From assembly GCF_036250695.1 (NCBI RefSeq), contig NZ_CP109427.1:3100001-3164000 (forward strand): a stretch of 64,000 nucleotides of DNA. The letters run 5' to 3'. The DNA comes from Streptomyces sp. NBC_01497 (GTDB taxonomy: Bacteria > Actinomycetota > Actinomycetes > Streptomycetales > Streptomycetaceae). The position numbers and the translations under genes are program-made. How positions within the stretch are numbered: position 1 is the first letter of the stretch; each line of letters begins with the position of its first letter. Below, piece after piece: positions 8,278 through 16,481 of the stretch. The notes under the pieces are model-generated. The model made no database searches. It was not told where the DNA came from and saw nothing but the letters and a program-made list of their open reading frames with translations.

Positions 8278-9780
8278 GTGGCGCGCATCGCGGACACCCA
8301 GGTGATCATCAGCGGGACAGGGGCCGCAGGGCTGACTCTCGCCCTCGATCTGGCCCGTCGGCAGGTGGACTTCCTGCTGATCGACAAGGCCCCGCAGCCC
8401 TTCGCCGGATCGCGCGGCAAGGGGATCCAGCCCCGGAGCCAGGAGGTGTTCGAGGACCTGGGCGTGATCGACCGGATCGTCGCCTCGGGCGGCGTGTATC
8501 CCGTCGAGCGCGTCTACACCAAGGAGGGGCCGGTCGACAGGCCGGCCGTCGTGATGCCGGAACCCACGCCGCAGGAGCCGTACCGGATCCCGCTGCTCGT
8601 GCCGCAGTTCCTCACCGAGCGCGTGCTGCGCGAGCGGCTGGCCGAGCTCGGCCATCTCCCGCGTTACGGGCACGAACTCGTCGGCTTCGACCAGGACACG
8701 GACGGGGTCGACGCGCGGATCGCGACGCCGGACGGTGAGCGGACCGTGCGCGCGGCCTATCTGGCGGGCGCGGACGGCGGATCCAGCTTCGTCCGCAAGA
8801 ATCTGGGCATCGGGTTCCCGGGCAAGACCCTGGGCGTCCGGGCGATCGTGGCCGACGTGCTGGTCGAAGGCGTGACGTCGGACGCCTGGCACCGCTGGGG
8901 CCAGGGGAGTCCGGCGCAGGTGTCGCTGTGCCCGCTCAGGGGCACCGACATGTTCCAGCTCCAGGCCCCCGTGCCCTTCGCCATCGATGTGGACCTCTCG
9001 GCCGACGGGCTCACCGCGCTGCTCCGGGAACGCACGGGCCGGGAGGACGTCGTGGTCCGCTCCGTGTCCTGGGGGTCCGCGTACACGATGAACGCGCGGC
9101 TGGCCGACTCGTACGGGCGCGGGCGCGTGTTCCTGACCGGGGACGCGGCGCACTGCCATCCGCCGACCGGCGGGCAGGGGCTGAACACCAGTGTCCAGGA
9201 CGCCTACAACCTCGGCTGGAAACTGGCAGCCGTCCTCGGCGGCGCCCCCGAGTTCTTGCTGGAGACCTACGAGAGGGAGCGCCGGCCGATAGCCCAAGAG
9301 GTTCTCGGCCTGTCCGAGAGGCTGCTCGAAGCGGCCAAGACCCGGGCCACGCAGCGGGGGCGCGAGGTGAGCCAGCTCGACCTCGGTTATCCGGACTCCC
9401 CCTTGACGATGACCGATCCCGGCCGCGACAAGGGCGTCCTGGCCGGCGATCGCGCGCCCGATGCCCCGGTGACCGGTGCGGGCGGGCTCGCCACCCGGTT
9501 GTTCACATTGTTCCAGGGGCCGCACTGGACCCTGCTCGGTTACGACGTCGCCCGTGCAGAGGCCCCCGCGCCGCGCGGCGGCCTCCACATCCACAGCATC
9601 GGCGCGCGGGGCGACATGTTCGACACCGGCGGCCACGTCCGGGACGCGTACACGCTGTCGTCCGGCCAGTGGGTGCTGATACGCCCGGACGGGTACGTCG
9701 CGGCCGTGGTCGCCACCTCCGGCCTCGGTGCCGTGGAGACCTACCTCGACGCGGTCGGCGTCCGGCCGCCCCTGCGGTGA
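8278..9780 (+). CDS. FAD-dependent aromatic monooxygenase (PheA/TfdB type)
   Basis: This 500-residue flavoprotein hydroxylase has the dinucleotide motif GTGAAGLTLALDLARRQVD near the start and the DG-type motif AGADGGSSFVRKNLGI near residue 160. The GD motif GRVFLTGDAAHCHPPTGGQG lies at about 280-300, and a C-terminal thioredoxin-like part follows. These are the class A NAD(P)H-dependent monooxygenases that hydroxylate phenols or polyketide-like aromatics. GTG 8278 is preceded by GGAGAG. The MarR gene opposite and the shared operator imply induction by an aromatic compound. The substrate is unknown; with no biosynthetic cluster nearby, detoxification or catabolism is likelier than antibiotic tailoring. 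Confidence 0.88.
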   Translation: MARIADTQVIISGTGAAGLTLALDLARRQVDFLLIDKAPQPFAGSRGKGIQPRSQEVFEDLGVIDRIVASGGVYPVERVYTKEGPVDRPAVVMPEPTPQEPYRIPLLVPQFLTERVLRERLAELGHLPRYGHELVGFDQDTDGVDARIATPDGERTVRAAYLAGADGGSSFVRKNLGIGFPGKTLGVRAIVADVLVEGVTSDAWHRWGQGSPAQVSLCPLRGTDMFQLQAPVPFAIDVDLSADGLTALLRERTGREDVVVRSVSWGSAYTMNARLADSYGRGRVFLTGDAAHCHPPTGGQGLNTSVQDAYNLGWKLAAVLGGAPEFLLETYERERRPIAQEVLGLSERLLEAAKTRATQRGREVSQLDLGYPDSPLTMTDPGRDKGVLAGDRAPDAPVTGAGGLATRLFTLFQGPHWTLLGYDVARAEAPAPRGGLHIHSIGARGDMFDTGGHVRDAYTLSSGQWVLIRPDGYVAAVVATSGLGAVETYLDAVGVRPPLR

Positions 9781-10253
9781 CCGAGCCGCCGGCATCACAC
9801 GCGAGCGATGCCGCGTCGGGGCGGGGCACCCCGGGCGCGGCCGGGTGGAGCACGGCGCCGCGGCGCACCAGGAGTGGGTGTGCCACCCGCGACCTCTTCG
9901 GAGTCTGGGCTTCGACGTGGTCACGAAAAAGTCTCGGGAATGTATCGGACCAATCGAACATGGTTCTTCCCAGCGGCAGCGCGGTTGGCTAGCGTGCTGG
10001 CTCGAACGATAGTCCCACCCACATCACTCACAACTCCCGCACCACGCACGCCACCCGTACGACCCGCACGGTCCCGGCACGACGCGCACGACCGGCGTCA
10101 CCCAGCACCACTCGTGCACCCCGCACGGCTCGTGCGCCCCGCATGCCGTTGCCAACGACGGCCCCAGCGCCGCTGCCAACTGCCGCCCCGCACGTCAGGT
10201 ATCCCCGGCCCTGTCGGCGCACCGCCGCAAGGGCCTGGAAGGAGACGCCCGTC
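9781..10253. other. long leader/promoter region of the first NlpC/P60 gene
   Basis: No gene is supported here. A TAGCGT hexamer (9990-9995), the same -10-like element found before the second NlpC/P60 gene, suggests a transcript with a leader of about 250 nt. The leader is rich in CGCACG/CGTACG-like steps. I looked for a ydaO-type c-di-AMP riboswitch, often found before such genes, but did not see its conserved GGGGAACC-like blocks. The ribosome site GGAAGGAGA is at 10237-10245. Confidence 0.4.
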
Positions 10254-11471
10254 ATGACCTCGCACCGTAAGCCGCGCGGCAGCACCCTCGTCCGCGCCGG
10301 CTCCCCCGCCGTCGGTATCACCACCGCGGCGCTCGCGTCCGTCACGCTCCTCGGGACCAGTTCCGGTACCGCGACGGCCGCCGGCTCTGCGACGACGTCC
10401 ACAACCAAGGCGTCGACGGTCTCCGCCACCACCGCGAGCCCGAAGCCGGGGCCGTCGATCGAAAAGGTGCGGCAGCAGGTCGACGACCTGTACCGCCAAG
10501 CCGGCTCGGCCACCGAGGACTACGACCAGGCCAAGGAGTCGACGGGCAGGCAACGGACGGCACTGGACTCCCTGCTGGACGACATCGCGCAGCGTGCGGA
10601 CCAGGTGAACGAGTCCAGATCCAGGCTCGGCATGTACGCCACGGCGCAGTACCGGCAGGGCGCGGTCTCCCCGACCGCGGCACTGATCTTCGCGGACAGC
10701 CCGCAGTCGTATTTCGACGAGACGCAGCTGATGAACCGCATGAGCGACCGGCAGAACGGCGCCCTCGCCGACTTCCAGAGCCAGCAGGCCGCAGCGGCGA
10801 AGAAGCGCGTGCAGGCGGCGAAGCAACTGCAGTCACTGACGGCGTCCCAGGCCGAACTGCAGGCGAGCAAGCAGGAGATCCAGCAGAAGCTGGGCGACGC
10901 GCAGGCACTCCTGTCGAAACTGACGGCGCGGGAGAAGGCTCGGCTCGCCGCGCTGGAGAAGAAGAAGGAGGCCGAGGCTCGGGCGAAGGCACAGGCAAAA
11001 GCCCAGCAGGAGGCGCAAGCCCAGGCGGCGGCGCGCAAGGAGCAGCAGGCGCGCGACCAGCAGAAGCCGTCCACCGGCACCGCCAAGCCGCCGGCGAGCA
11101 CGTCCCCTTCCTCCGGTTCCACTTCCCAGGCCGACCAGGCGCTCGCGTTCGCGCGGGCGCAGATCGGCAAGCCGTACGTGTGGGGAGCAACGGGCCCCAG
11201 TTCGTACGACTGCTCCGGTCTGACACAGGCGGCCTGGCGTGCGGCGGGCGTCGACCTGCCCCGCACCACGTACGACCAGGTGAACGCGGGCACGCGCGTC
11301 GCCACCGCCGATCTGCGCCCCGGCGATCTCGTCTTCTTCTTCTCCGACATCAGCCATGTCGGCATGTACATAGGCGGCGGCATGATGATCCACGCCCCGA
11401 AGCCGGGTGCGAAAGTGCGGGAAGAGTCGATCTACACGATGCCGATCTACGGCGCGGTCCGCCCGGCCTGA
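10254..11471 (+). CDS. secreted NlpC/P60 peptidoglycan endopeptidase with coiled coil
   Basis: The 405-residue protein starts MTSHRKPRGSTLVRAG after a strong GGAAGGAGA site. It has a signal peptide ending near TATA-AG (residues 1-45), and a long coiled-coil segment (about 65-275, rich in Gln, Ala, Lys and Glu). After a Pro/Ser linker comes a C-terminal NlpC/P60 domain. The catalytic Cys is in YDCSGLTQAAW, the His in DISHVGMYIGGG, and the third polar residue is His in MIHAPKPG. It should cleave D-gamma-glutamyl-diaminopimelate bonds outside the membrane, in RipA-like fashion. A paralogue with the same layout lies 700 bp downstream (12180-13319). Confidence 0.9.
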   Translation: MTSHRKPRGSTLVRAGSPAVGITTAALASVTLLGTSSGTATAAGSATTSTTKASTVSATTASPKPGPSIEKVRQQVDDLYRQAGSATEDYDQAKESTGRQRTALDSLLDDIAQRADQVNESRSRLGMYATAQYRQGAVSPTAALIFADSPQSYFDETQLMNRMSDRQNGALADFQSQQAAAAKKRVQAAKQLQSLTASQAELQASKQEIQQKLGDAQALLSKLTAREKARLAALEKKKEAEARAKAQAKAQQEAQAQAAARKEQQARDQQKPSTGTAKPPASTSPSSGSTSQADQALAFARAQIGKPYVWGATGPSSYDCSGLTQAAWRAAGVDLPRTTYDQVNAGTRVATADLRPGDLVFFFSDISHVGMYIGGGMMIHAPKPGAKVREESIYTMPIYGAVRPA

Positions 11472-11593
11472 CGCGCTCTCGGGGAACGCGCCCGGCACCT
11501 CCGGCTCCGCACGCTGTCCCGACCGCCCCGCCCGAGTCCGCCTGCCCCCAGCGGGCAACCCCGCCCCGGCCCCGGCCCGAACTCTGGAGTCCC

Positions 11594-12010
11594 ATGGACG
11601 AGCAGCGACACCCCGTCGACCACGAGCTGGTGGAGGCGGCCGCCCTCGTCGCGCGCACCCGCTCGCACGGCGACAACCACACCATGGCGGCAGCCGCCCG
11701 TACCCGTGAGGGCAGGATCGTGACCGGGGTGAACGTCTACCACTTCACCGGCGGGCCGTGCGCCGAGCTGGTGGCCATCGGCGCCGCCGCCACGCAGGGC
11801 TCGTACGAACTCGACACGATGGTCGCCGTCGGCGACCGCGACCGCGGAGTGGTGCCGCCGTGCGGCCGGTGCCGGCAGGTCCTTCTCGACTACTTCCCGG
11901 ACCTCAGGGTCATCGTCGGCACAGGCGACGGCCTCCGAGCCGTTCCTGTACGGGAGTTGCTGCCCGAGAGCTATGTGTGGGCCGATCATCAGATGGACGG
12001 CGACGGCTGA
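11594..12010 (+). CDS. cytidine-deaminase-family enzyme, blasticidin-S-deaminase-like
   Basis: This 138-residue zinc deaminase carries TGVNVYHFTGGPCAELVAIG and PPCGRCRQVLLDYFPDL. The first zinc ligand is Cys in P-C-A-E and the proton-shuttling Glu follows; the other ligands are the two Cys of PCGRC. Ordinary bacterial cytidine deaminases have similar motifs, but NVYHFTGGPCAEL and the ending VRELLPESYVW match, to my memory, the fungal/bacterial blasticidin S deaminase type very closely. It may deaminate a cytosine-containing nucleoside antibiotic, giving self- or cross-resistance. ATG 11594 has GGAG seven bases upstream. It lies between the two NlpC/P60 genes, all in one direction. Confidence 0.8.
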   Translation: MDEQRHPVDHELVEAAALVARTRSHGDNHTMAAAARTREGRIVTGVNVYHFTGGPCAELVAIGAAATQGSYELDTMVAVGDRDRGVVPPCGRCRQVLLDYFPDLRVIVGTGDGLRAVPVRELLPESYVWADHQMDGDG

Positions 12011-12166
12011 CCGACCAGAGCACCGACCGACCGGAACCCTGACCGACCGGAACGCGACAGGGAACACCATCGGTCACACAACAGCCATGGCGCACCACGG
12101 AAGGATCAGGTTCTCTCAGGTCACGCCAGTTCCCGTCTTACGAGTCCCTTCCGTGACCTGGCGGCC

Positions 12167-12180
12167 TAGCGTCCTGTCCA
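12167..12180 (+). promoter_or_regulatory. TAGCGT -10 element giving a leaderless start
   Basis: TAGCGT (12167-12172) lies seven bases before the A of ATG 12180, so transcription should start at the start codon itself. No Shine-Dalgarno sequence precedes the ATG, which supports a leaderless message. No good -35 is visible. Confidence 0.45.
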
Positions 12181-13319
12181 TGTCCACGCACCGAAAACGC
12201 ACCAAGCGCCCGCGACCGTTCGTCCTGGCCGGGGCGGTGTTCCACGGTTCCGCCGGGCGGACCGCCGCCACCGCCGCGACCCTGGCGCTCGCGGGCGCCG
12301 CATCCGCCGCCGCCTCCGGTGGCGTCGCACAGGCCGAGCCGCGGCAGACGCCCGCCCAGGTCAAGACCGAGGTCGACGGGCTGTACCAGCAGGCGGAGGC
12401 AGCGACACAGAAGTACAACGGCACGAAGGCGGACGTCGACCGGACCCGTTCGTCGCTGAACTCGCTGCGCGACGAAGCCGCCCGGACACAGGACCGGCTC
12501 AACACCGCTCGAAACGCGCTCGGTTCGGTCGTGTCGGCGCAGTACCGGTCCGGGGGTCTCGACCCGGCCCTGCAAGTGGCGTTCTCCTCCGACCCCGACA
12601 CGTTCCTGGACAGCGCGTCGGTCGCGGAACGCGCGGAGTCACGCAACGCACAGGCCGTCCAAGGCGTACGCGCGCAGCTCACGCAGCTCGGCCGGCTGCA
12701 CTCCACGGCGGATGGCCGGCTCACCACCCTCGCCGCGCAGCAGAAGCGACTCGCGCGCCAAAAGAGCGAGATCAACGACAAGCTCGGCGCCGCGAAAAGC
12801 CTCCTGGGCCGCCTCAGCGCACCTGAACGCGCCCGGTACGAGACAAACTCTCTGAACAGTTCCGGCGACGCGGTCGGCACGGGTTCTGCGGGCGCCTCCG
12901 CCGGCAGCGCCTCCGCCGTGCCCGCGGCGCTCCTGACATCCGCCGCACCGAGGGCGGCGACCGCCACGAACGCGCGGGCCGCCGCGGCTGTCGCGTTCGC
13001 GTACGCCGCGCTGGGCAAGCCGTATGTCTGGGGCGCGACCGGCCCGCACGCGTTCGACTGCTCCGGCCTCACCCAGGCCGCGTGGAAAGCGGCCGGCGTC
13101 TCGCTGCCCCGCACCACGTACACCCAGATCAATGCCGGCCAGCGGGTGTCGAAGTCCCAGCTGGCCCCTGGTGACCTGGTTTTCTTCTACTCGGGCGTCA
13201 GCCATGTCGGCCTGTACGTCGGCGGCGGGAAGATGATCCACGCGCCGCACCCGGGGGCCCCGGTGCGAGTGGCGCCGATCGACGAGATGCCCTTCGCGGG
13301 CGCCACCCGTCCGGCGTAG
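12180..13319 (+). CDS. secreted NlpC/P60 peptidoglycan endopeptidase, second paralogue
   Basis: The 379-residue protein begins MSTHRKRTKRPRPFVLAG. It has a signal peptide through ASGGVAQAEP (about residue 58), a coiled-coil region (about 60-215) and an Ala/Ser linker. The C-terminal NlpC/P60 domain contains FDCSGLTQAAWKAAGVSLPR, VSHVGLYVGGGK and MIHAPHPGAPV, which hold the Cys-His-His set. It resembles the 10254-11471 protein throughout, so the pair arose by duplication, although the deaminase gene separates them. Expected role: cleavage of stem peptides in peptidoglycan during growth, septation or spore formation. Longer upstream in-frame starts exist but would destroy the signal peptide. 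Confidence 0.9.
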   Translation: MSTHRKRTKRPRPFVLAGAVFHGSAGRTAATAATLALAGAASAAASGGVAQAEPRQTPAQVKTEVDGLYQQAEAATQKYNGTKADVDRTRSSLNSLRDEAARTQDRLNTARNALGSVVSAQYRSGGLDPALQVAFSSDPDTFLDSASVAERAESRNAQAVQGVRAQLTQLGRLHSTADGRLTTLAAQQKRLARQKSEINDKLGAAKSLLGRLSAPERARYETNSLNSSGDAVGTGSAGASAGSASAVPAALLTSAAPRAATATNARAAAAVAFAYAALGKPYVWGATGPHAFDCSGLTQAAWKAAGVSLPRTTYTQINAGQRVSKSQLAPGDLVFFYSGVSHVGLYVGGGKMIHAPHPGAPVRVAPIDEMPFAGATRPA

Positions 13320-13498
13320 CCCCGGAGGTCAGCGCGGGACGGCCGCGTCAGGATGAGCCGAGACACCGCGTACCCACCGCACACGCATGTTCACGGGACG
13401 CCGCTCGTACGAGAGCCGCGCCTGGCCCACCGCGCATGTCGGCCGCACCGCACACGCACTGCCCGGGGAGGGGGAGCGGCCAGGAAGGGACGACAGCC

Positions 13499-13894
13499 GT
13501 GAGACGAGCCATCGCCGTCAGAGCGACCGGAGCGTGCCTGGCCGCCGGCTCCCTCTTCCTCCTGGCCCCCGTGGGTCCCACGCCCCGCGGCTGCGGTGAC
13601 CTGACCTCGGGCCGGCTGTGCATCGACGGTCCCATCGGCGGCGCCGGCGGCTTCACGACGCGGTACACGCAGTACGACGGACGCCCGGCGGTCAACGTAC
13701 GCCTCGGGTACCAGCGCAAGGACCAGCGCCTGACGGCGTTCGCCGACTGGTTCGGGACCAGGACGACGTCCCACGGCACCGCACAGCTGTCGGGCCGCCT
13801 CGCCACGGCGGCCGACGAATGCATCAGGGGCGTCCTGATGGACCCCGGTGGCCGGGCGTACGTGACCGGGTGGAGGTGCGCGCCCGCGCGATGA
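13499..13894 (+). CDS. small secreted protein of unknown function
   Basis: From GTG 13499, preceded by AGGAAGGGA, the protein is 131 residues. It has a typical signal peptide (VRRAIAVRATGACLAAGSLF) and a mature part of about 100 residues. The mature part holds CGDLTSGRLCIDGP, a Cys near the end (ADECIRGVL) and a last WRCAPAR, so two disulfides are possible. I recall Streptomyces secreted proteins with the same CGDLxxGxLCI motif, but no function is known to me. No partner gene is apparent: the NlpC/P60 gene lies upstream and a convergent MarR gene downstream. Confidence 0.7.
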   Translation: MRRAIAVRATGACLAAGSLFLLAPVGPTPRGCGDLTSGRLCIDGPIGGAGGFTTRYTQYDGRPAVNVRLGYQRKDQRLTAFADWFGTRTTSHGTAQLSGRLATAADECIRGVLMDPGGRAYVTGWRCAPAR

Positions 13895-14011
13895 CCCGTT
13901 GAGGGCGGCCGCTTCTTCCCCGAAGCACCGGGCCGGGCTACGAAGGCGCACCGGCGGCGGACCCGGACCCGGAGCCGCACCCGACGGGCGTCCGCCAAGG
14001 CCGTTGGCGGT

Positions 14012-14069
14012 CCGAGACGTCTCCCCCATCGGTTCGCGGTCCGAGAGGTCTCCCCCATCGGTTCGCGGT
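14012..14069. repeat. 29-bp tandem duplication
   Basis: Two head-to-tail 29-bp copies (14012-14040 and 14041-14069) differ at one base. Each contains GTCTCCCCCATCGGTTCGCG. A third partial copy may follow (GCGGGACGTCCCC). It lies in the gap between the convergent secreted-protein and MarR genes. Confidence 0.75.
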
Positions 14070-14129
14070 GCGGGACGTCCCCGGTCCGTCGAAGTCCACC
14101 GCTCGGGACTACGGCCTGTGGCTCGCGGC

Positions 14130-14621
14130 CTACGGCCTGCGGCGTGGTGCGGCCGAGCGCGGCGGGACGCTGCGCATGTGATCGCGGACTCGTCCGAGCA
14201 CGCCACCGAGGTCGGTAATCTCCTGGCCGGACAGCGGCCCCAGCAGGAGGCGTCGCACGACCTCGACATGTCCGGGCAGGACCCTGGCGAGCAGGTCGCG
14301 GCCCGCCGGGGTGGCCGTGACGATCACGCTGCGTTCGTCGTCGCTGGAGGCCCCCCTGGTGACCAGTCCCGCCTCGCTCAGCCGGCCGATCTGGTAGGTC
14401 AGGCCGCTGCGACTGTGCACGAGGCGGTCGGCGATGTCGGTCATGCGCTCCCGCCCGTCAGGGCTCTCCCCGAGCACGGCGAGGATCTGGAACTGGGTGT
14501 GGCTGAGGCCGCCGTCGTCGCGCAACTGCTGTTCGACGGCGTGCTGGAGCATGTTGCCGACCTCCATCAGTGCGAAGTAGGCGGCCAGCTGTTCGGGATC
14601 GAGAGGCGCGGAGTCCTGCAT
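14130..14621 (-). CDS. MarR-family transcriptional regulator
   Basis: The 163-residue winged-helix protein starts MQDSAPLDPEQLAAYFALME at ATG 14621. The DNA-binding part includes LSHTQFQILAVLGESPDGRE, RLVHSRSGLTYQIGRLSEAG and the wing TRGASSDDERSVIVTATPAG. It is divergent from a cupin protein gene. The gap holds an 18-bp perfect inverted repeat over the cupin promoter, which is the likely binding site. The conserved Asp-Arg of the wing is present. The ligand is unknown. Confidence 0.9.
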   Translation of the reverse strand: MQDSAPLDPEQLAAYFALMEVGNMLQHAVEQQLRDDGGLSHTQFQILAVLGESPDGRERMTDIADRLVHSRSGLTYQIGRLSEAGLVTRGASSDDERSVIVTATPAGRDLLARVLPGHVEVVRRLLLGPLSGQEITDLGGVLGRVRDHMRSVPPRSAAPRRRP

Positions 14622-14634
14622 GGGCCGATAGTAC

Positions 14635-14688
14635 TTGCTGCGAATTCGAAGCAGAGGTACGGTTCTCACGTGCTTCGAATTCGCAGCA
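14635..14688. promoter_or_regulatory. cupin-gene promoter with 18-bp perfect inverted repeat
   Basis: TGCTGCGAATTCGAAGCA (14636-14653) and TGCTTCGAATTCGCAGCA (14671-14688) are exact reverse complements, with a 17-bp spacer. The candidate promoter is TTGCTG (14635-14640), 17 bp, TACGGT (14658-14663), so one arm fills its -35/-10 spacer. Each arm also contains an internal TTCGAA-like palindrome. This is a strong candidate operator for the adjacent MarR protein, whose start codon is 14 bp away. Confidence 0.75.
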
Positions 14689-14870
14689 CATGACACAGAC
14701 ACAGACACAGGTACGGGCGCGGGCGCGAGGTTCGGGGACAGGTTCACCGGCACCGGCACCGGCACCGAACCGCTCACGGGACGGCGGCACCCCCGCCTCC
14801 GGCCCACCGGCCCTACCGGCCCTGTCGCCCAGCGCCTTCCGCCTTCCGGCCCTCCCGCATCGGAGCAATC

Positions 14871-15338
14871 ATGAGCATGGCGTACCTCGCACAGCCCGAA
14901 CAGCAGCAGAAGCTCGAATGGCTGGACGGCGGGGTCTTCTCCGTCCTCCTCGACAGCGCAGCCACGGACGGGCAGTTGACCGTCGGACGCTTCAACGTCA
15001 GCAAGGGCGAGGCGCCCCCGTATCACGTGCACACCCGCGAGGACGAGGTGTTCATGCTGATAAAGGGCACCGCCCTCGTCTGGTCCGACGACCAGGAGAT
15101 GGAGCTGTCCGAGGGCGGCATCGTCTACCTGCCCAAGAACGTCCCGCACGGCTATCGGATCACCTCCGACACCGCCGACCTGCTGATGATCGCCACCCCC
15201 GGTGGCATCGAGGGGATGTTCCGGCACGCCGGACGCGATCTCGACTCGCCCCGGCCCGAGGGCTTCCGGATCTCGCCGGAGTCGCTGGCCGAAGCGGCTG
15301 ACGCCTACGGCCAGATCGTCGTGGGCCCGCCGCGCTGA
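14871..15338 (+). CDS. cupin-domain protein (quercetinase-like)
   Basis: The 155-residue protein is a single cupin barrel. Motif 1 is PPYHVHTREDEVFMLIKG (His, His, Glu metal ligands) and motif 2 is LPKNVPHGYRI with the fourth ligand His. The rest, including PGGIEGMFRHAGRDL, matches small actinomycete cupins annotated as quercetin 2,3-dioxygenase-like. It may bind iron or manganese and act as a dioxygenase, isomerase or simple binding protein; the substrate cannot be inferred. ATG 14871 has GGAG five bases upstream, and a second ATG is two codons later. It is controlled, by inference, by the divergent MarR protein. Confidence 0.85.
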   Translation: MSMAYLAQPEQQQKLEWLDGGVFSVLLDSAATDGQLTVGRFNVSKGEAPPYHVHTREDEVFMLIKGTALVWSDDQEMELSEGGIVYLPKNVPHGYRITSDTADLLMIATPGGIEGMFRHAGRDLDSPRPEGFRISPESLAEAADAYGQIVVGPPR

Positions 15339-15783
15339 CCGGCACTCCGGCGGACCGGGCCACGGCGTACCCGGACCACCGACGATCCGGGCCGCCCGAG
15401 CACCCGGAGCACCCGGAGCACCGACTGTCCCGCCCGCCCGACGACCCGGGCCGCCGGAGAACCCGAGCCGCCGGAGAACCCCCGCGCCGAAGGGCTCGGA
15501 CGCGCACGGGAGTCCGGCCACGACGGAAACCTGACCCCGCCGGAACACCCGGCAGCGCCAGGTCACTCGGCCCCGCCGGAACACCGGGCCGCCCCTGACC
15601 ACTCCGCCCCCGACCACTCCGCCCCCGGACCACTCGGCCCCGCCAGAACACCGGGCCCCTACCGATCACTCAGCCCCGCCGGAACACCGGCCGCTCCTGA
15701 CCACTCGGTAGCCCCTGCCCACTCGGCCGCGCCGGAGCGCCCGGCTCCGCTTGAGGCACCGGCCCCGGCCGCGACCGCGCCGG
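15339..15783. repeat. gene-free stretch of degenerate GCCGGAACACCGG repeats
   Basis: From about 15525 to 15760 a unit of the form CCCCGCCGGAACACCGG followed by a CCCCTGACCACTC-like piece recurs about five times with variation. A related CCGGAGCACCCGGAGCACC run is at 15396-15425. No coding sequence is supported. It lies between the convergent cupin and DinB genes. Confidence 0.6.
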
Positions 15784-16419
15784 TCAGGTCGACTTCTGCC
15801 CGTCGAGCGTCTCGCGCAGGATGTCCGCGTGCCCTGCGTGCTGTGCCGTCTCGGCGATCATGTGCATCAGCACTCGGCGTACGCTCCACAGCGTTCCGGG
15901 CTGGTTCCAGGGCGCCTGAGGCAGCGGATGCGTCGCCGACAGGTCGGACAGGGTCGTGATGATCTCCTCGCTCCGGGCTGCGACCCGTTCGTAGCGCGCG
16001 ACGATCCCGGACAGTGTCTCGCCGGGCAGCATCCGGAAGTCGTTGTCGTGGTCGATCGCCCACTGCGGGACTTCGCGTGCGGTTCCGTCCGCCATATCGG
16101 CCCATGTCACACCGTCGGGCAGATCGAATCGCATCGCGGATGGACCTTCCAGTACGAAGCGCAGCCATGCCTCCTCGATGGACGCGACGTGCTTGATCAG
16201 ACCGCCCAGGCACAGCGCGCTGACCGTCGGACTCTCGGCGGCACGGTCGTCGCCCAGTTCGCGCACGGTGTTCGTCAGGGCGGATCGCGCGGCCGCGAGG
16301 GCGGCGAGCAGGTCGGCCCGCTCGGCGTCGAGGGCTGAGTCTGATGTGGTCGTGGGCGTCACGGTGTTCGGGGCCTTTCGGTCGTCCTGGACGTTGTGAT
16401 GGCTCTCGTCGTTGGGCAC
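15784..16419 (-). CDS. DinB-family protein
   Basis: The 211-residue protein has a DinB/DUF664-type four-helix bundle. The metal-binding His candidates are in CLGGLIKHVASIEEAWL, the VLMHMIAETAQHAGHADILR motif near the C-terminus, and one between. The ending HxxxxxxHAGHAD is characteristic of this family. Relatives are thiol-dependent S-transferase-like enzymes using mycothiol or bacillithiol, but many have no known function. It starts with GTG 16419 and an N-terminal tail of about 28 disordered residues. The divergent neighbour is a WYL regulator, which may control it. Confidence 0.85.
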   Translation of the reverse strand: MPNDESHHNVQDDRKAPNTVTPTTTSDSALDAERADLLAALAAARSALTNTVRELGDDRAAESPTVSALCLGGLIKHVASIEEAWLRFVLEGPSAMRFDLPDGVTWADMADGTAREVPQWAIDHDNDFRMLPGETLSGIVARYERVAARSEEIITTLSDLSATHPLPQAPWNQPGTLWSVRRVLMHMIAETAQHAGHADILRETLDGQKST

Positions 16420-16438
16420 AGGACCACCGTCGCAGAGG

Positions 16439-16461
16439 TAGCGGTCAGGAAGTGGCCGCTA
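16439..16461. promoter_or_regulatory. short inverted repeat between DinB and WYL genes
   Basis: TAGCGG (16439-16444) and CCGCTA (16456-16461) form 6-bp inverted arms with an 11-bp spacer, in the 62-bp gap between the divergent genes. It could be the operator of the WYL regulator. The arms are short enough to be chance. Confidence 0.3.
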
Positions 16462-16481
16462 TCCGGGACACGATGGGCGGC

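Noticed and set aside
9895..10253. c-di-AMP (ydaO) riboswitch before the NlpC/P60 gene
   Set aside because: Such switches often precede wall-hydrolase genes in actinomycetes, but the conserved blocks were not found.
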